From assembly GCA_037783415.1 (NCBI GenBank), contig JAZGTN010000022.1, positions 1,736,001 to 1,800,000 on the forward strand: a DNA stretch of 64,000 nucleotides. Direction: 5' to 3'. The notes under the pieces are model-generated. The model searched no databases. It was not told where the DNA came from and saw only the letters and a list, made by a program, of their open reading frames with translations. The position numbers and the translations under genes were made by a program. Within the stretch, counting starts at the first letter, position 1, and every line of letters begins with the position of its first letter. This DNA is from Leptasterias polaris (Eukaryota > Echinodermata > Asteroidea > Forcipulatida > Asteriidae). Positions 20,757-31,563 of the stretch are shown in pieces.

Positions 20757-22848
20757 AGGGACTCTTAGATAACATTCATGCCCCCCCCCTCCCTCCCCTT
20801 AATCCTCATGGTTCTAATGTCAAACTATTTCAACCACATAGATGATAATTTGTGTTCATATTCGCAATATTGCAAATTAAGCTCTGGCATTCGGGTATAC
20901 TAATTGGCTGATTGGCCGCCAACTCTTAAACAAACAACGTGGTGGGAAGACAATAATGTTTTTAAACTGCTAAAAAAACAAAAGCAATTGCAGTTTACAG
21001 AATAACGCCAATTGTAATACATGTGAAGCCCGGTCGGGGGGGGGGGGGGGGGGGGCTTGCGTGTATTTCACAAGTAATCAACTAAAAAATGAGCACATTC
21101 AAAGCACAAAGACTGGCCGTTTTGGACGTCAACTCTTATTGAGGTCATGCGGTTTCTTTTTATTAAGTTACACTTTTTTTCTCTTTTTTGTTTTGCATTC
21201 TCTCGTTCTGATGTTTCCTTTGATGATGGCTGACACATATTCTGTCATTTTCGCTTTTCTCCAATATGAAGCCACCTGAATAAATTGCCCCAGTAAAAAG
21301 ATCCGACCAGATAAGTCGCAAATAAAACTCGATGGGTTCTGAGACACCACATTGGGAAGAAGGCCCTGACAGACTAGAACATGGAGTCGTTTGAAGAGAT
21401 TGGGACATCAAACCACATTAGTAGAGTTTATTAAAAGCCATGCAGCATTAAAAGGGCAGATAAATAACTTTATTTGTGTACGGGACGAGTAAATGAAATT
21501 GAAATGAATGAGATAGTATCAACACTCAGGGAAAATGTTCTGCAAAAGTGCTTCTACCTTTGTGCTAAATCAGTTTGAATCAAGATAAGGTACAACATAG
21601 GGAATGACGTGAGAACTGTTCGTCCGCTCAGTGCTATAAGGTCATTAATTGCCATTTCATATTCGAAATGATCAAAATGTCAATAAATGAAAAAAAAATT
21701 ATTTAGAAAAATTAGTGTTACGTTAATTGCCAAACAAATGCTTTTAAGACCACGCCTGATCAATAAACCCAATTTAGCAGGAGCTCAAAAATATGCAAAA
21801 AGTAATTTTATGAAATCCATACAAATTGCACCTATGACCTTGTAATACTGAGCAGACGTCCTGCTACATGTACGTCGACTTTGTCTAAATCAAGTCAGTG
21901 TACATTACTGGGTCGAAGTGCAAAGTGGCGGGAAAGGTGATGTTTCTGGTACATTTTTGTAAACATGATTATGTAAACACCATTGCAAATTGGGCTTTGC
22001 CTACGGCTGTTACATGCACAGGTGTAAACATAATGAAGGTACACCGTTGTAACAAACAGCCATGGGTCACAGATCCCTGTCAACCAATGCAGTGCGAAAC
22101 AACCACCCAGTCCTAATCCGATACATTGTCCCAGATTCCTTCTGATCAAATCGATCCGGTTTCAATTTAACAAATAAAGAAGGGTAGCAACCCTTGAAAA
22201 TGTTGTGTCTCTCGTGTAAAGAGACCCACAGACATATGTAGAAATCGGAGGATTATTCTTCGTGGCAATTCAGAAACCTGACTCCGGAATGCCTTCGACT
22301 CTCACGTCGTAGCAACGACAGCTACATGGTTTTGCATATGATTCGGGCATTATCGGCGCATTTTCTCGGACTTTCAACTTGTATTGACGAGGCATCGAGC
22401 GGAAGGATACAACATTGGTACTGGCCCCAGGTGATTGCATATATGCATAGCCCTACTCCGGAGAGATGTAACTGTGCGTGCATCGAATATGAAACCTTTA
22501 GCAAGTCGTTATAGGGGCGGGGAGGGGAGGTCCACGGTGTGACCTTCTTGTAACGATTTCTCGGAAGAAAGGTGTTCACTCGCTGAATACAGCTTTTGAA
22601 CGAGTGGATTTCAATCATCCATGTAACACAGCCATCCAGCATTTAGAGGCTTCATTGGTCACGGATCTAACCATTAAATCACCAACTTATACAAGCAAGC
22701 GTTAGTGTCCCGTAAGGTAGTGTGCGTTATTATGTAATAAGATATAAAACTATTCAGGTGAGAATCGTAATATCAAACATTGTAAAAGAAAGAGAACAAT
22801 GGACACGTATCTCCAATTGTCATAATCGACAGCATAGTTATTACACAA
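20757..22848. other. Non-coding; G-run near 21038-21055
   Basis: No gene was recognised. Short overlapping ORFs on both strands (21.1-21.4, 21.9-22.1, 22.3-22.6 kb) lack motifs and splice context. Confidence 0.45.
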
Positions 22849-23343
22849 ATGGCATTTTGCCGCTTTCAGACAAATGGCAGGCAAAACATTGTAAAGTGCG
22901 GGAGTAACCCTACAAAAAGACAAAAGGTTCCGTCGGTTTACTGGCTCCCCAGTAATCCAACGTGTTTGATTAGAAGCGAAGGGGGATGTTGTTTAAGAGG
23001 GGTTTACAATAATGTGCACAGGAGCATCTGCTTGACACTAAACACAACTTCAAGTATAACATTCTCATCCGAATGGAAGCAAAGGTCACCGGGCAAACCG
23101 TCATCTTACATTATCAATGTTGTAGATTCCCTCAGAGTTACTCATGGAGAAGAGGCCATGAGACAGCTCAAAGTGTTGACATCACATCGAGGACAGTGCT
23201 ATGAAGGTTTCAGCAAAGGGGTGAAGATTAACTGTGCAAGGATGATCCGCGAATATCTCGAAAGGAAAGAAGAAAGTGAAAACATTAAAAATAAAACTAC
23301 TCCGAGGTTTATCATGCATCCCCATGAAGAGGACAATGTTTAG
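22849..23343 (+). CDS. Unrecognised ORF, 164 aa; possible exon
   Basis: A true ATG opens a frame ending in TAG. The second half is charged and looks protein-like (for example LKVLTSHRGQCYEGFSKG and INCARMIREYLERKEE), while the first half is less convincing, so a 3' terminal coding exon starting internally is an alternative. I recognise no domain. A random ORF of this length is not rare in 64 kb. The tail is followed by a 28-bp tandem duplication at 23363-23418. Confidence 0.3.
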   Translation: MAFCRFQTNGRQNIVKCGSNPTKRQKVPSVYWLPSNPTCLIRSEGGCCLRGVYNNVHRSICLTLNTTSSITFSSEWKQRSPGKPSSYIINVVDSLRVTHGEEAMRQLKVLTSHRGQCYEGFSKGVKINCARMIREYLERKEESENIKNKTTPRFIMHPHEEDNV

Positions 23344-23362
23344 AATGAAACAAAAGCTCGCG

Positions 23363-23418
23363 ATGCAATCAAACGAGAGCCGATCACGTGATGCAATCAA
23401 ACGAGAGCCGATCACTGC
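23363..23418 (+). repeat. Tandem duplication of about 28 bp
   Basis: ATGCAATCAAACGAGAGCCG followed by ATCACGTG is repeated twice in succession, the second copy ending ATCACTG. Confidence 0.9.
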
Positions 23419-24878
23419 TGTAGAAGCCAATAGCGTGAAAAGCCGGATACCAAAAAGTCCTTTAAAAGTGCAGTTGTGATATTGGTCAACACAGTCCAGT
23501 TGTACATAAATTATATCGTCCCAGCAGCCCATTATTAAAATGAATGTCTACCATGAAACGATGACTTCCCAATCTCCTTACAAGTTTGATATATGAAACG
23601 TATTATAAACATATTAATTATGTTTATAAGTTATATAACCTTATAAACCTTATTGAACTTATAAACATATTAACTGTATTTTATTTGGTTTTTTGAGAGA
23701 GAAAGAGAAAGCAAAGAAGAACCTTCGGACGTGTATGCAGAGGTTAACAATAGACAGCAATTTTTTGTCAGCGCGTATTCATTCCGATTGTACAGAAACA
23801 AGAGTTGTAAATCCGCTCCAGTTTCACTGCAGTTCTGCGCATGTCCGATGAATGAAGAGTCAATTCCTCTAGAGAGGGGTAGAAATTGTTGCAGCTCGAG
23901 TGTAAATGGATTGTAAGTGCACGGCACGTGATGTAGAACAAGGAGCAGATGGACAGCTTCGTGCGGATGCATGATGATCCCGATTGTCTGTATCAATCAC
24001 GGCCCGATTTCAGAGCTACTTAGGCACAAGAGTAGCTAAGCTCAACAAATTTGTGCTTACAAGAATTTAACTGAACCTGCAACTGTACGTGCACACGGGG
24101 GGGGGGGGGGGGGGGGGGGGAAGTATTACAGACGTCAGTTTGGAAGACAAATACTGCAATGCCAGATCTATAAGGACATTTAAATATGTTGATGCCGGTA
24201 CCGCGGACATCTTAGAGAGAAATACAATCGTGCCAGTATTAATACAATAAGAAGGAATCATCAAAGGATGCACAAACATGGATGCCACCTCAGGCGAAAT
24301 GACATTTGTTAAACAGAGGGCACTGAACAATATGATGAGTCTGCCGTCATGTTAGAACATTATAGCCGGTGAACCCACAGCATTTGCGTAGCAGGTGAAC
24401 ACCAAAGAACTGCAACCTCACGAGGTTTCTTGTTACGGACGTAATACCAAATATATATTTAGTGGTTTAATTGCGAAGTATATACAATACATCGTAGCGG
24501 GTGAGCCAATATTGAGAATGATGGATTTGCACAAACAGCCCCCCCCCCCCCCGCCCCCCCCCCCCCCCCCCCCCCCCGCCGGAAAAAATATATAGTATTA
24601 CATCTTCACAAAATCCTATATATAGGAAAGCATAATATATATATTTTTGTTAAATAAAAAATAAATTCATTTTTGTAAAAAGTAAAAGTTATGAACGGGG
24701 TAAGACCTTGACAATAATAATGATGTGACAACAAACAAAAATGACAAATCATTTGGAGAAAACAAAGAAGAAGTGATTTAGTTGATATAGGGCCTACAAC
24801 TCAAATAAATGAAAAAAATACACAAATCAAAACAAGTTTAAATAACATTTTGTTAATTCTAACAAACCACCATTCTTA
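23419..24878. other. Non-coding; G24 run (24097-24120) and C-run (24539-24580)
   Basis: No gene was recognised. An AT-rich near palindrome (TATAAACATATTAATT region) lies at about 23600-23670. The C-run at 24539-24580 is about 40 bases with a few G interruptions. Confidence 0.5.
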
Positions 24879-25267
24879 AAGAGAGGGTATACCTTTGGTA
24901 AATACTCCAAAAATTAATGGACATACAATTTCCTCGGTAAAGAGCACTGGAGAACTGTTGATATCTTATAACATTGTTAGAAACAAGACCCTTTAAAACA
25001 ATGCAGTTTTAGAGATAGAAGTACCTTTTCCACACACAAAAATAAAAAATAAAATAACAATTAAGAAAGGTTTTAGGCATGAAGCCTTTCTCGGGCATCT
25101 GAAAGCACACACTTCTAGGCAACGAGGTGGTTTTTTGTTCTTTTTCATCATTTTCTTGCAACTTCGATGACCAATTGTGCCAAAATATTTACAGGTTTGC
25201 TATGTTATGCACATGTTGGGGAGAATACTAGTCTTTGACAATTATCAAAAGTATACTCTTCCGTTAA
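24879..25267 (+). mobile_element. MITE clan, type B copy
   Basis: It shares with 8463-8825 the order GGTATACCTTTGGTAAATACTCC, GTAAAGAGCACTGGAGA, GGCATGAAGCCTTTCTCGGG, ACTTCGATGACCAATTG, ACAGGTTTGCTAT and the inverted end AATTATCAAAAGTATACTC. Confidence 0.85.
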
Positions 25268-25468
25268 TACATGTGTCCTCCGACTAAAGCCAGCTCGGAT
25301 AAAAAGCCAGCTCGGATAAACAACTTATTTTTACACATAGGGGGCCTATCTACAATTGCTCCTATTTCAGACCTGTCGAAAAGTTCAAAGTCCCAGTGAG
25401 TAACAAGTGACTGGAAACAGGGAGCATGAAGGCCGGAGAGAACCAATAACCAGTGGGTAATACATTAT

Positions 25469-25573
25469 GTTGGTTAATCAATTTGGTTGGTTAATAAATT
25501 TGGTTGGTTAATAAATTTGGTTGGTTGATAAATTTGGTTGGTTGATAAATTTGGTTGGTTAATCAATTTGGTC
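25469..25573 (+). repeat. 17-bp minisatellite, about 6 copies
   Basis: The unit is GGTTGGTTAATAAATTT, with A/C and A/G variation between copies. Confidence 0.9.
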
Positions 25574-25697
25574 AATTCAATTAGGTTGAAACTTTCACAA
25601 TTTACTTTGAGCAAGGATCTTCCGTAGTGAATTAATATAACTTAAACAGGTGAACTTAGAAAGGCTATCTGGCAAGGTGTTACTTGCTCATGGGGAT

Positions 25698-26080
25698 TAA
25701 AGTGAGGGATACGTTTGGTAATTACACCGAACATTAATGACATAAAATCGTACTTGGTAAGAAGCACTGCATCTGTTGTAAACAAATTTGAAAAAATAAT
25801 TCCCTTCAAAGGCATGTGGTTTTAGAAAAAAAGGAATTCAACACATGTTCAATCTGAGAAACGTTTCTGCATGAAACGTTTCTCAGATTGTGTATTCCAA
25901 TTACGGATTATTCTTCCTGGGAAGATATAACCGCTCCAAATTTGTTTTGGCAATATCTCAAAAACGCCAGCACCATTTAAAAAAACAAAAAAACACAGGT
26001 AAGTTTCATTGTATAGAACTATATTTGAATATGATAAAAATCTTCGAACGGTCTCAAAAACCAAAGATTTACTTTGACTT
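25698..26080 (+). mobile_element. MITE clan, type A copy with perfect central hairpin
   Basis: The centre is AATCTGAGAAACGTTTC, TGCAT, and then the exact inverse (25854-25892). Flanking blocks are GAAGCACTGCATCTGTTG on the left and GTGTATTCCAATTACGG and TCTCAAAAACGCCAGCACC on the right. It ends with AAAACCAAAGATTTACTTTG. Confidence 0.85.
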
Positions 26081-26725
26081 AAAATATGGCGAAAAGGGGT
26101 AATTAAACGTTTATCCCCTTTGGTCGTTCATGTATCCTAAGTATATTATACTAATTAGTGCAACTTGCCCACAACCTAAGGTTTCGATCTGTTTTTTGTC
26201 AATCACATGTAACGTCCTTGAACAACTAGACCAACGCCGAATAACTTGACCGCCAACGAGCGTTCTGAGGTGATAATAAAGAATAGTGGACACACCGGGA
26301 ATTGCCACTCGTCTGGCTCTCCGGAGGGCGGCATGATTATGACCCTTAAGAAGAGCAAACACGGCTATATTCCTCAGCGGGAACACCCACTGAACGACTC
26401 GACGCTGTTGACACGGCCAACAAGCGCAAGGGCCAGATCAAACTGAGTTAATTCTTCACGATCAATTCTTCACGACTGTAATATAATGCTGGATACTATA
26501 TCTCTCTGAGCACAAACCCCCAAAACCTCGCTTCTATACTTCTACTCCAAAACATTTTCGATGTATTGACTTGACGACACTTGTTAGATTGGGGGATTAT
26601 CATAAAGAATTTCCGATGAATTGTTTGACTGCGTCGTTGCATGCCCAAGGAAATTTGAAGTATCAGTTTGACCTTTCGTTTACGAAATGGGTAGTTTCCC
26701 GATCATTATTTATTCACTACTTATT
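26081..26725. other. Non-coding, no feature seen
   Basis: Overlapping short ORFs on both strands at 26.1-26.4 kb show no motifs. Confidence 0.45.
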
Positions 26726-27099
26726 TTAAAGCGCACATGTGTCGCATTGGTAATTGTCAAAGACCAGTATCCACAATTGATGTGACGCAACCAATACATG
26801 GAATAAAAAACCTGTGACAGTTTTAACTCAATCGATCATTGGAGTCACGAGGGAAAACAAGTGGGCAAATCCTTAAATGTTTCCACTGTTTTCAAACATT
26901 GAGTTTAGGACTTTCAAGATCAAAACAAATTGTTTTACTCATGTCTCAAATACTATAATAATTCCAGCAAAAATATTCCAAGGGGGGTTTCCCAACATGA
27001 CAATCTTTATACCAAGTACTACGTTGTGTGCAAATCTGTTACAGTTTAATATTGTTTACTCTTACCATGCTCTTACCAATGTTATGCACACCTTTAAAG
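26726..27099 (+). mobile_element. MITE clan, type D copy
   Basis: The left end AAGCGCACATGTGTCGCATT with GGTAATTGTCAAAGACC is a relative of the inverted right end TTACCAATGTTATGCACACC. Internal landmarks are ACCTGTGACAGTTTTAACTC, TTTTCAAACATTGAGTTTAGG, CAAAACAAATTG and GTTGTGTGCAAATCTG. The same order occurs at 27292-29703 (interrupted), 29960-30213 and 37251-37585. Confidence 0.8.
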
Positions 27100-27580
27100 C
27101 TGCAAATTACTTTCTTTGTTTTTAATACCCTGAAAAATATGGACTGGAAGACCAGGTCAAAACATTTACTACTGAATCATAAATATATCTGATGGGTTAT
27201 TTAAATAATACAAAAACACTTACAAATAAGACACACTCGTCATATTTGGAAGAAATAATTAACAGCGTTGTTCTCAGCCCCCAAAAATGTGTTAAAGGGT
27301 GTGTACAACAATGGTAATTGCCAAATACCTGTATCCACACTCGATTTGACCTAAGACTAGAGTACATGAAATAATAAACCTGTGAAAGTTTAAGCTCAAT
27401 CGGTCTGCAGAGTCATGAGAAAAAGTGAAAAACCCCATTAAATGTTTATTAACTGTTTTTTGTCAAAAATCGGATTTTATACTGCAGGATAAAGACTATT
27501 GTTTTACCCATTTCCTAAAAATTATGACCATCTTTATACCATGTAAGTTATGTATGGAATTCCATTTATGCCATCGTATG

Positions 27581-27795
27581 TCGCCCGTCGTGCGTCGCCC
27601 GTCGCCCGTCGCCCGTCGCCCGTCGCCCGTCGCCCGTGCCAGTAATAACATGTTTATGTATATCTGCCGTCGCCCGTCGCGCGTCGCCCGTCATGCGTCG
27701 TGCGTCGCCCGTCGCCCGTCGTGTGTTGTGCGTCGTGTGTTGTGCGTCGTGCGTCGTGCGTCGTGCATCGTGCGTCGTGCTTCGCCCGTCGCCCC
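27581..27795 (+). repeat. CGTCGCC/CGTCGTG minisatellite, subterminal
   Basis: Heptamer-like units CGTCGCC, CGTCGTG and TGTTGTG run for about 215 bases, broken once at about 27638-27668. A short inverted stretch of the same repeat (GATGGGCGACGGGCGACGCA) lies at 29597-29616, so it belongs to the element's termini. The encoded RRPS/VARR peptides are artefacts. Confidence 0.9.
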
Positions 27796-28007
27796 TTTGC
27801 GCAGACCCATTTCATTCAATCCGCAGTGTGTAAATGGAAGCGCACCTCGTAGTCATACTGCGCTTCTGCGTCCGAATTAAAAAAAAACTAAAACTAGGTC
27901 GTACACACTAGTCGGATGCGTAGTCGGACAAATTGAAATATTTTAACATTTGTCAGATGCGTTTAGGCCACCCTACGCAGTGTCAGTGAATGATGGCAAG
28001 AACCTGA

Positions 28008-28175
28008 TTAGAGAAGTTGAAAACCGTGCGCCTATTTCCAAATCTGTATAACACAAGTTTCAAAGAATCACCAAGATGTAAACATGGCAGTGACTCATTG
28101 AAGGAAATTGGGAAAATCTACGGTAAAGATTGGAAGAAGTGCAAGGATAAATCACTCAAATTAAGAAAAGTTCAT
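28008..28175 (+). pseudogene. MADF-domain-like relic
   Basis: The frame reads LEKLKTVRLFPNLYNTS, then KEIGKIYGKDWKKCKDK and LKLRKV. This fits the MADF pattern (LI-xxV-xxxPxLYxxS, WxEI-xxx, CKxxWxxLRxxY), a DNA-binding domain common in accessory proteins of PIF/Harbinger transposons and in host regulators. It looks dead: a TGA at 28005-28007 separates it from the possible start ATG-ATG-GCA at 27990, the tryptophan of the WxEI motif is Leu, and the KxxW tryptophan is lost. The longer frame to 28352 continues into unrelated sequence. Domain assignment is by eye, so moderate confidence. Confidence 0.5.
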
Positions 28176-28681
28176 TGCACTGCGTGTATGTATGAACACA
28201 AGTTGACGCGTGCGTTTCCGCACGCTCACGCAAATTTAATGCGTATCTATTGTTTATTTTGTCGGGTGCGTGCGCGCAGTCGCAGCGAGTATGAACCGAC
28301 CTTAACACGTGAATGCGCAATACACACTGCTGTCATTCATTTCATTCTTTGATGTACTTAATGTGTGCATGCAATCCAAGACATGGTGGATCCAAGAAAA
28401 AATTGAGCATCTGGAGGCTACGTCTTAGAATAATCTAACGTTAATAACATGACATAGTTTTGCTTTACGTTTTTATTTCCATGAGCACAATGTCTGTACT
28501 GACTGCTGTATCTACAGTATAACTGTAGACATGTGGATGAGTTTACACAAGGAGTAATTTCCACACACATTACTTTAACACAATACTGCATTGAAATAAT
28601 ATACAATTATATAGTGGGGGAAAGGGATATTGTTCCTGGTATGTTGGGTTCCATGCTGGTACTGGAGAAGATAACATAATT

Positions 28682-29405
28682 ATGGTGGCCCTGAAGGGAC
28701 ATCGCATATCGCAAACGTGTGCGCATACGTATGCAATGTCGTGAAACAATTCGCTAATATGTGCGCACACGTATGCAATGTCGTGAAACAATTCGCGAAT
28801 ATGTGCGCACACGTACGCAATGTCGTGAAACAATTCGCGAATATATTTGCGATGTCGTGAATTTTATTGCATACCATGTCGCATACCTTTGGGGTGATGT
28901 CATAGTTGCGGACAATTTGTTAGTGACCTAGGGAGTACGTGGCGCTACAGTCAGGATTCCTGTAAGCATGACTGTACAATAATGTGTACCCAGGAACTTG
29001 GCACCAGGCCAAGTCTCGCCATACCGAAGACCACCCGCCTCGCTTGCCTCACAACAATGACTACCGCTGCAATGACTACCGCTTATCTCACTGTAGGCAA
29101 GAAACCCCCCAGATCATTAGACATTTTATTCAAAGGTATGCGACATGGTATGCAATAAAATTCACGACATCGCAAATATATTCGCAGACGTGTGCGCACA
29201 TATTCGTGAATTGTTTCACGACATTGCATACGTGTGCGCACACATTCGCGATTTGTTTCACGACATTGCATACCGTGTGCGCACATATTCGCGAATTGTT
29301 TCACGACATTGCATACGTGTGCGCACACATTCACGATTTGTTTCACGACATTGCATACGTATGCGCACACGTTTGCGATATGCGATGTCCCTTCAGGGCC
29401 ACCAT
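28682..29405. mobile_element. 724-bp foldback with 42-bp tandem repeats in its arms, 8-bp TSD
   Basis: It begins ATGGTGGCCCTGAAGGGACA and ends with the inverse, flanked by ACATAATT on both sides (28674-28681 and 29406-29413). Each arm is built of 42-bp units containing GCAATGTCGTGAAACAATTC and TGTGCGCACACGTATG, about 3 in the left arm (to about 28891) and about 5 in the right arm (from about 29132). The 240-bp centre is non-repetitive. The unit is a multiple of 3, so it reads as HDIAYVCAHIRELF-type peptides; I regard these as by-products. The architecture resembles fold-back (FB/TU) transposons. Confidence 0.92.
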
Positions 29406-29736
29406 ACATAATTATTTATCTACACTGAACGGGTCGTGTGAACCTTACAATACATTGTGCTACACTGTGTTGTTATCATCGTGCTTCACTCACTGTTGTG
29501 GCCCTGGCCACATTTGCACTATAGGAATATGACTGTCATAGAGGACACAAATGCAAGCGAAACAATGGCACTGCGCAAGCGTGATAAGACCTGTGCGATG
29601 GGCGACGGGCGACGCACGATGGCAGATATGGGATTACGTAGTTATGTGCAAATCTTCGAACATTTATATTTTCAATCTTACCAATGTTGTACACACCCTT
29701 TAAAAAGAAAAACATTTGCATCGGGGATGAAGATTA

Positions 29737-29920
29737 TTACTTTGGTCTTTACCCAGATCGTCACTGTACTCGGTGCTTTTCCAAGTCATGCGGAAACCGA
29801 TTGACGAGCTGACCAATCGGATCGGATTCGAACCAACGACCCCCGTGCCGATGTATTTGGTTGCCCCGCACTGACCGAAAAAGCACTGGTAGACAGTTCT
29901 GATCACATATAGGTCACAGG
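29737..29920 (-). repeat. Probable tRNA-related dispersed repeat
   Basis: Read on the - strand, GGGGGTCGTTGGTTCGAATCC is B-box-like and sits about 40 bases downstream of GGTCAGTGCGGGGCAACC, a weak A-box-like stretch. Arm sequences such as CTGTCTACCAGTGC flank it. It may be a SINE relative but is less clear than the other copies. Confidence 0.4.
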
Positions 29921-29959
29921 AGTAGAAACCAACCTAAAGATGAAATTATTGACAAATCC

Positions 29960-30213
29960 GTGAGCTCAGTCGCTTTCTGGAGCCAAGAGAAGAGGAAAAG
30001 GGCAAAACATTATTACCTGTAATCCTCCATTTTCAAACAAAGAGTTTTGGACTCGAGAGATCAAAACAAATTGCTGCACTCATTTCTCAAACGCTACAGG
30101 ATTTCCAGCGGAAAATATAAGGAGTGAAGTTTTCCACAATGACTATCTTCACCATGCAAGTTGTGTGCAAATCTTAGAGCATTTATATTTTCTCTCTTAC
30201 CACACACCCTTTA
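29960..30213 (+). mobile_element. MITE clan, type D, right part
   Basis: It shares TTTTCAAACAAAGAGTTTTGG, GATCAAAACAAATTG, CACTCATTTCTCAAACGCTA, GTTGTGTGCAAATCTTAGAG and the end ACCACACACCCTTTAAA with the other type D copies. The left end is missing. Confidence 0.75.
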
Positions 30214-31242
30214 AACAAATAAACCGCGCAAAATGTCATCCACATAATAAATACCGTCAACCATCGGAAGGTATTATCTTTGTCTCTGTAGAGATTTGAA
30301 ATGAAACTGATCAGAAAATTTTTTTGTTCAAGGAATCATTGACATTTGTATAGTTACTAAGTATCATAACCATAGCGCAACCACCCTGACAAAAGACAAC
30401 TTGATATCTCTATTCATTAAAAAGAAGGTCCAATTACAATGGAAGAATCGTAATTACATCTGCACGTACACTATTACAGATAGTGGCTGCTTCCTTATTA
30501 AATGGTTAGAATATCTAACCAACAATACACATCATAATTTGGATCAATGTTAGGTTTCATAACGATGGTTGGAAGGTGAAGACGAAAGCACACCTCACTT
30601 AATGACGTCACACTTGAACGGACTGCTGTACAAGCAATGTTCGACGTTCGGAAATTAAGCCGACCGTGGTAAGCCATCCTGCTAATATCCGACCTCACAA
30701 CAGTGAAATATGATATGATTTTGAAGACATTTCCAGTTTGGTAATTCCTTAGGGGAGACTAATCCATACGGGGTGAGACCTTCCTGTTCACTACTTTTTT
30801 TCTTTCTTTTTTTTCTTTTTTTTACCAAGAATTGTCTACCATCCCTCAACGTGACTTAAGCACCGTCGAATCACAAGCTACTTTCGATCACAGTCTCTGA
30901 GATTATCATGCACACCACGTAGTCCCGGGAAGAACAGTCCATCACTGGCGCCCTCCCCCATCAACACGGACAAAACCCACCAGCGTGTGGAGCCAGTGCG
31001 AAAGCTCGACTCCCTCTAGGCCTAAGTCAGCACTCCCCCTGTTTTCGCTGGGAAATCGGCGCGTAGAGCGAGGACTTGAAATATTTGCCTTGCGATCCAC
31101 GTTACCACTCCTGACAAGACGGTTCTTTCTATAAAGTAGCGTTTCCTCTTCGTTATGTTAACTTGCGTGCCCAATTAGGCCCCGACCATCCGCGGCAATT
31201 GTGACAACGCATTGTTCGTCGTCGGGACTGTTGCTGGCCTCC
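30214..31242. other. Non-coding, upstream of the receptor exon
   Basis: No gene was recognised. The stretch could hold regulatory sequence for the receptor gene, but no specific site can be supported. Confidence 0.45.
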
Positions 31243-31563
31243 GTCTATATATCCCATGAGCTCAGCCAGGTGTGAGGACGATAGAGGCAGAGCGGATGGG
31301 CTCAACTGATCCTCGCTTCATTACTGTGTTAACTCATAGGAAGGGAAAAGTACATCTCCTATTCCAATGTCGGCATAAGGCGGGAGGTTAACACTCAGCA
31401 ATACAACACCCCTGCTGGTGTATTGAGTTATCTACTGGCCCGGGCCGTCTCCGCAACTAAATCCCAGCATATTTTTAACGCGATTGTGACAAACGCGAGA
31501 AGTCATTACACGTCGTGTATATTGCTCTGGGACTGCAGCAGATGCCACCATCATTACAGCAGG
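31243..31563 (+). promoter_or_regulatory. Candidate core promoter and 5' UTR of the receptor gene
   Basis: CTATATATCCC at about 31243 is TATA-like and is followed about 20 bases on by CTCAGCC, a possible initiator. From there to the ATG at 31564 is about 290 bases with upstream in-frame sequence but no convincing alternative start. An acceptor-bounded coding exon instead of a transcription start cannot be excluded. Confidence 0.3.

Larger units (their letters stand above)
27554..29639. mobile_element. 2086-bp element with 8-bp TSD AGTTATGT
   Basis: The 8-mer AGTTATGT flanks both sides (27546-27553 and 29640-29647). The first 23 bases and the inverse of the last 23 agree at about 18 positions, with GCCATCG shared, followed by GTCGCCC/GTCGTGC repeats at both ends (long at the left, short at the right). 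Inside are a broken MADF-like frame (28008-28175) and a second, younger element (28682-29405). The 8-bp TSD would suit hAT-like, P-like or sea-urchin TU-type foldback elements; the superfamily is not resolved. Confidence 0.85.
27292..29703 (+). mobile_element. Type D MITE split by a 2.1-kb insertion
   Basis: The left part (27292-27553) runs from TTAAAGGGTGTGTACAACAA to CCATGTAAGTTATGT. The right part (29640-29703) resumes with AGTTATGTGCAAATCTTCG and ends TTACCAATGTTGTACACACC then CTTTAA. Joined at AGTTATGT, the two parts give the order of landmarks seen in uninterrupted type D copies. This shows independently where the insertion lies. Confidence 0.85.

Noticed and set aside
27425..27880. Arg/Pro/Ser-rich ORF (VARRPSPVA type)
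   Set aside because: It is a translation of the CGTCGCC minisatellite and crosses the TSD boundary between two elements.
28570..29532. Several ORFs with HDIAYVCAH-type repeats as a repeat protein
   Set aside because: They arise on both strands from the 42-bp units of the foldback arms and are open only because the unit is a multiple of three.
31423..31563. Upstream 47 codons as part of the receptor N-terminus
   Set aside because: The ATG at 31564 has a better start context and gives a normal receptor N-terminus; the upstream codons look like 5' UTR, though this is not certain.
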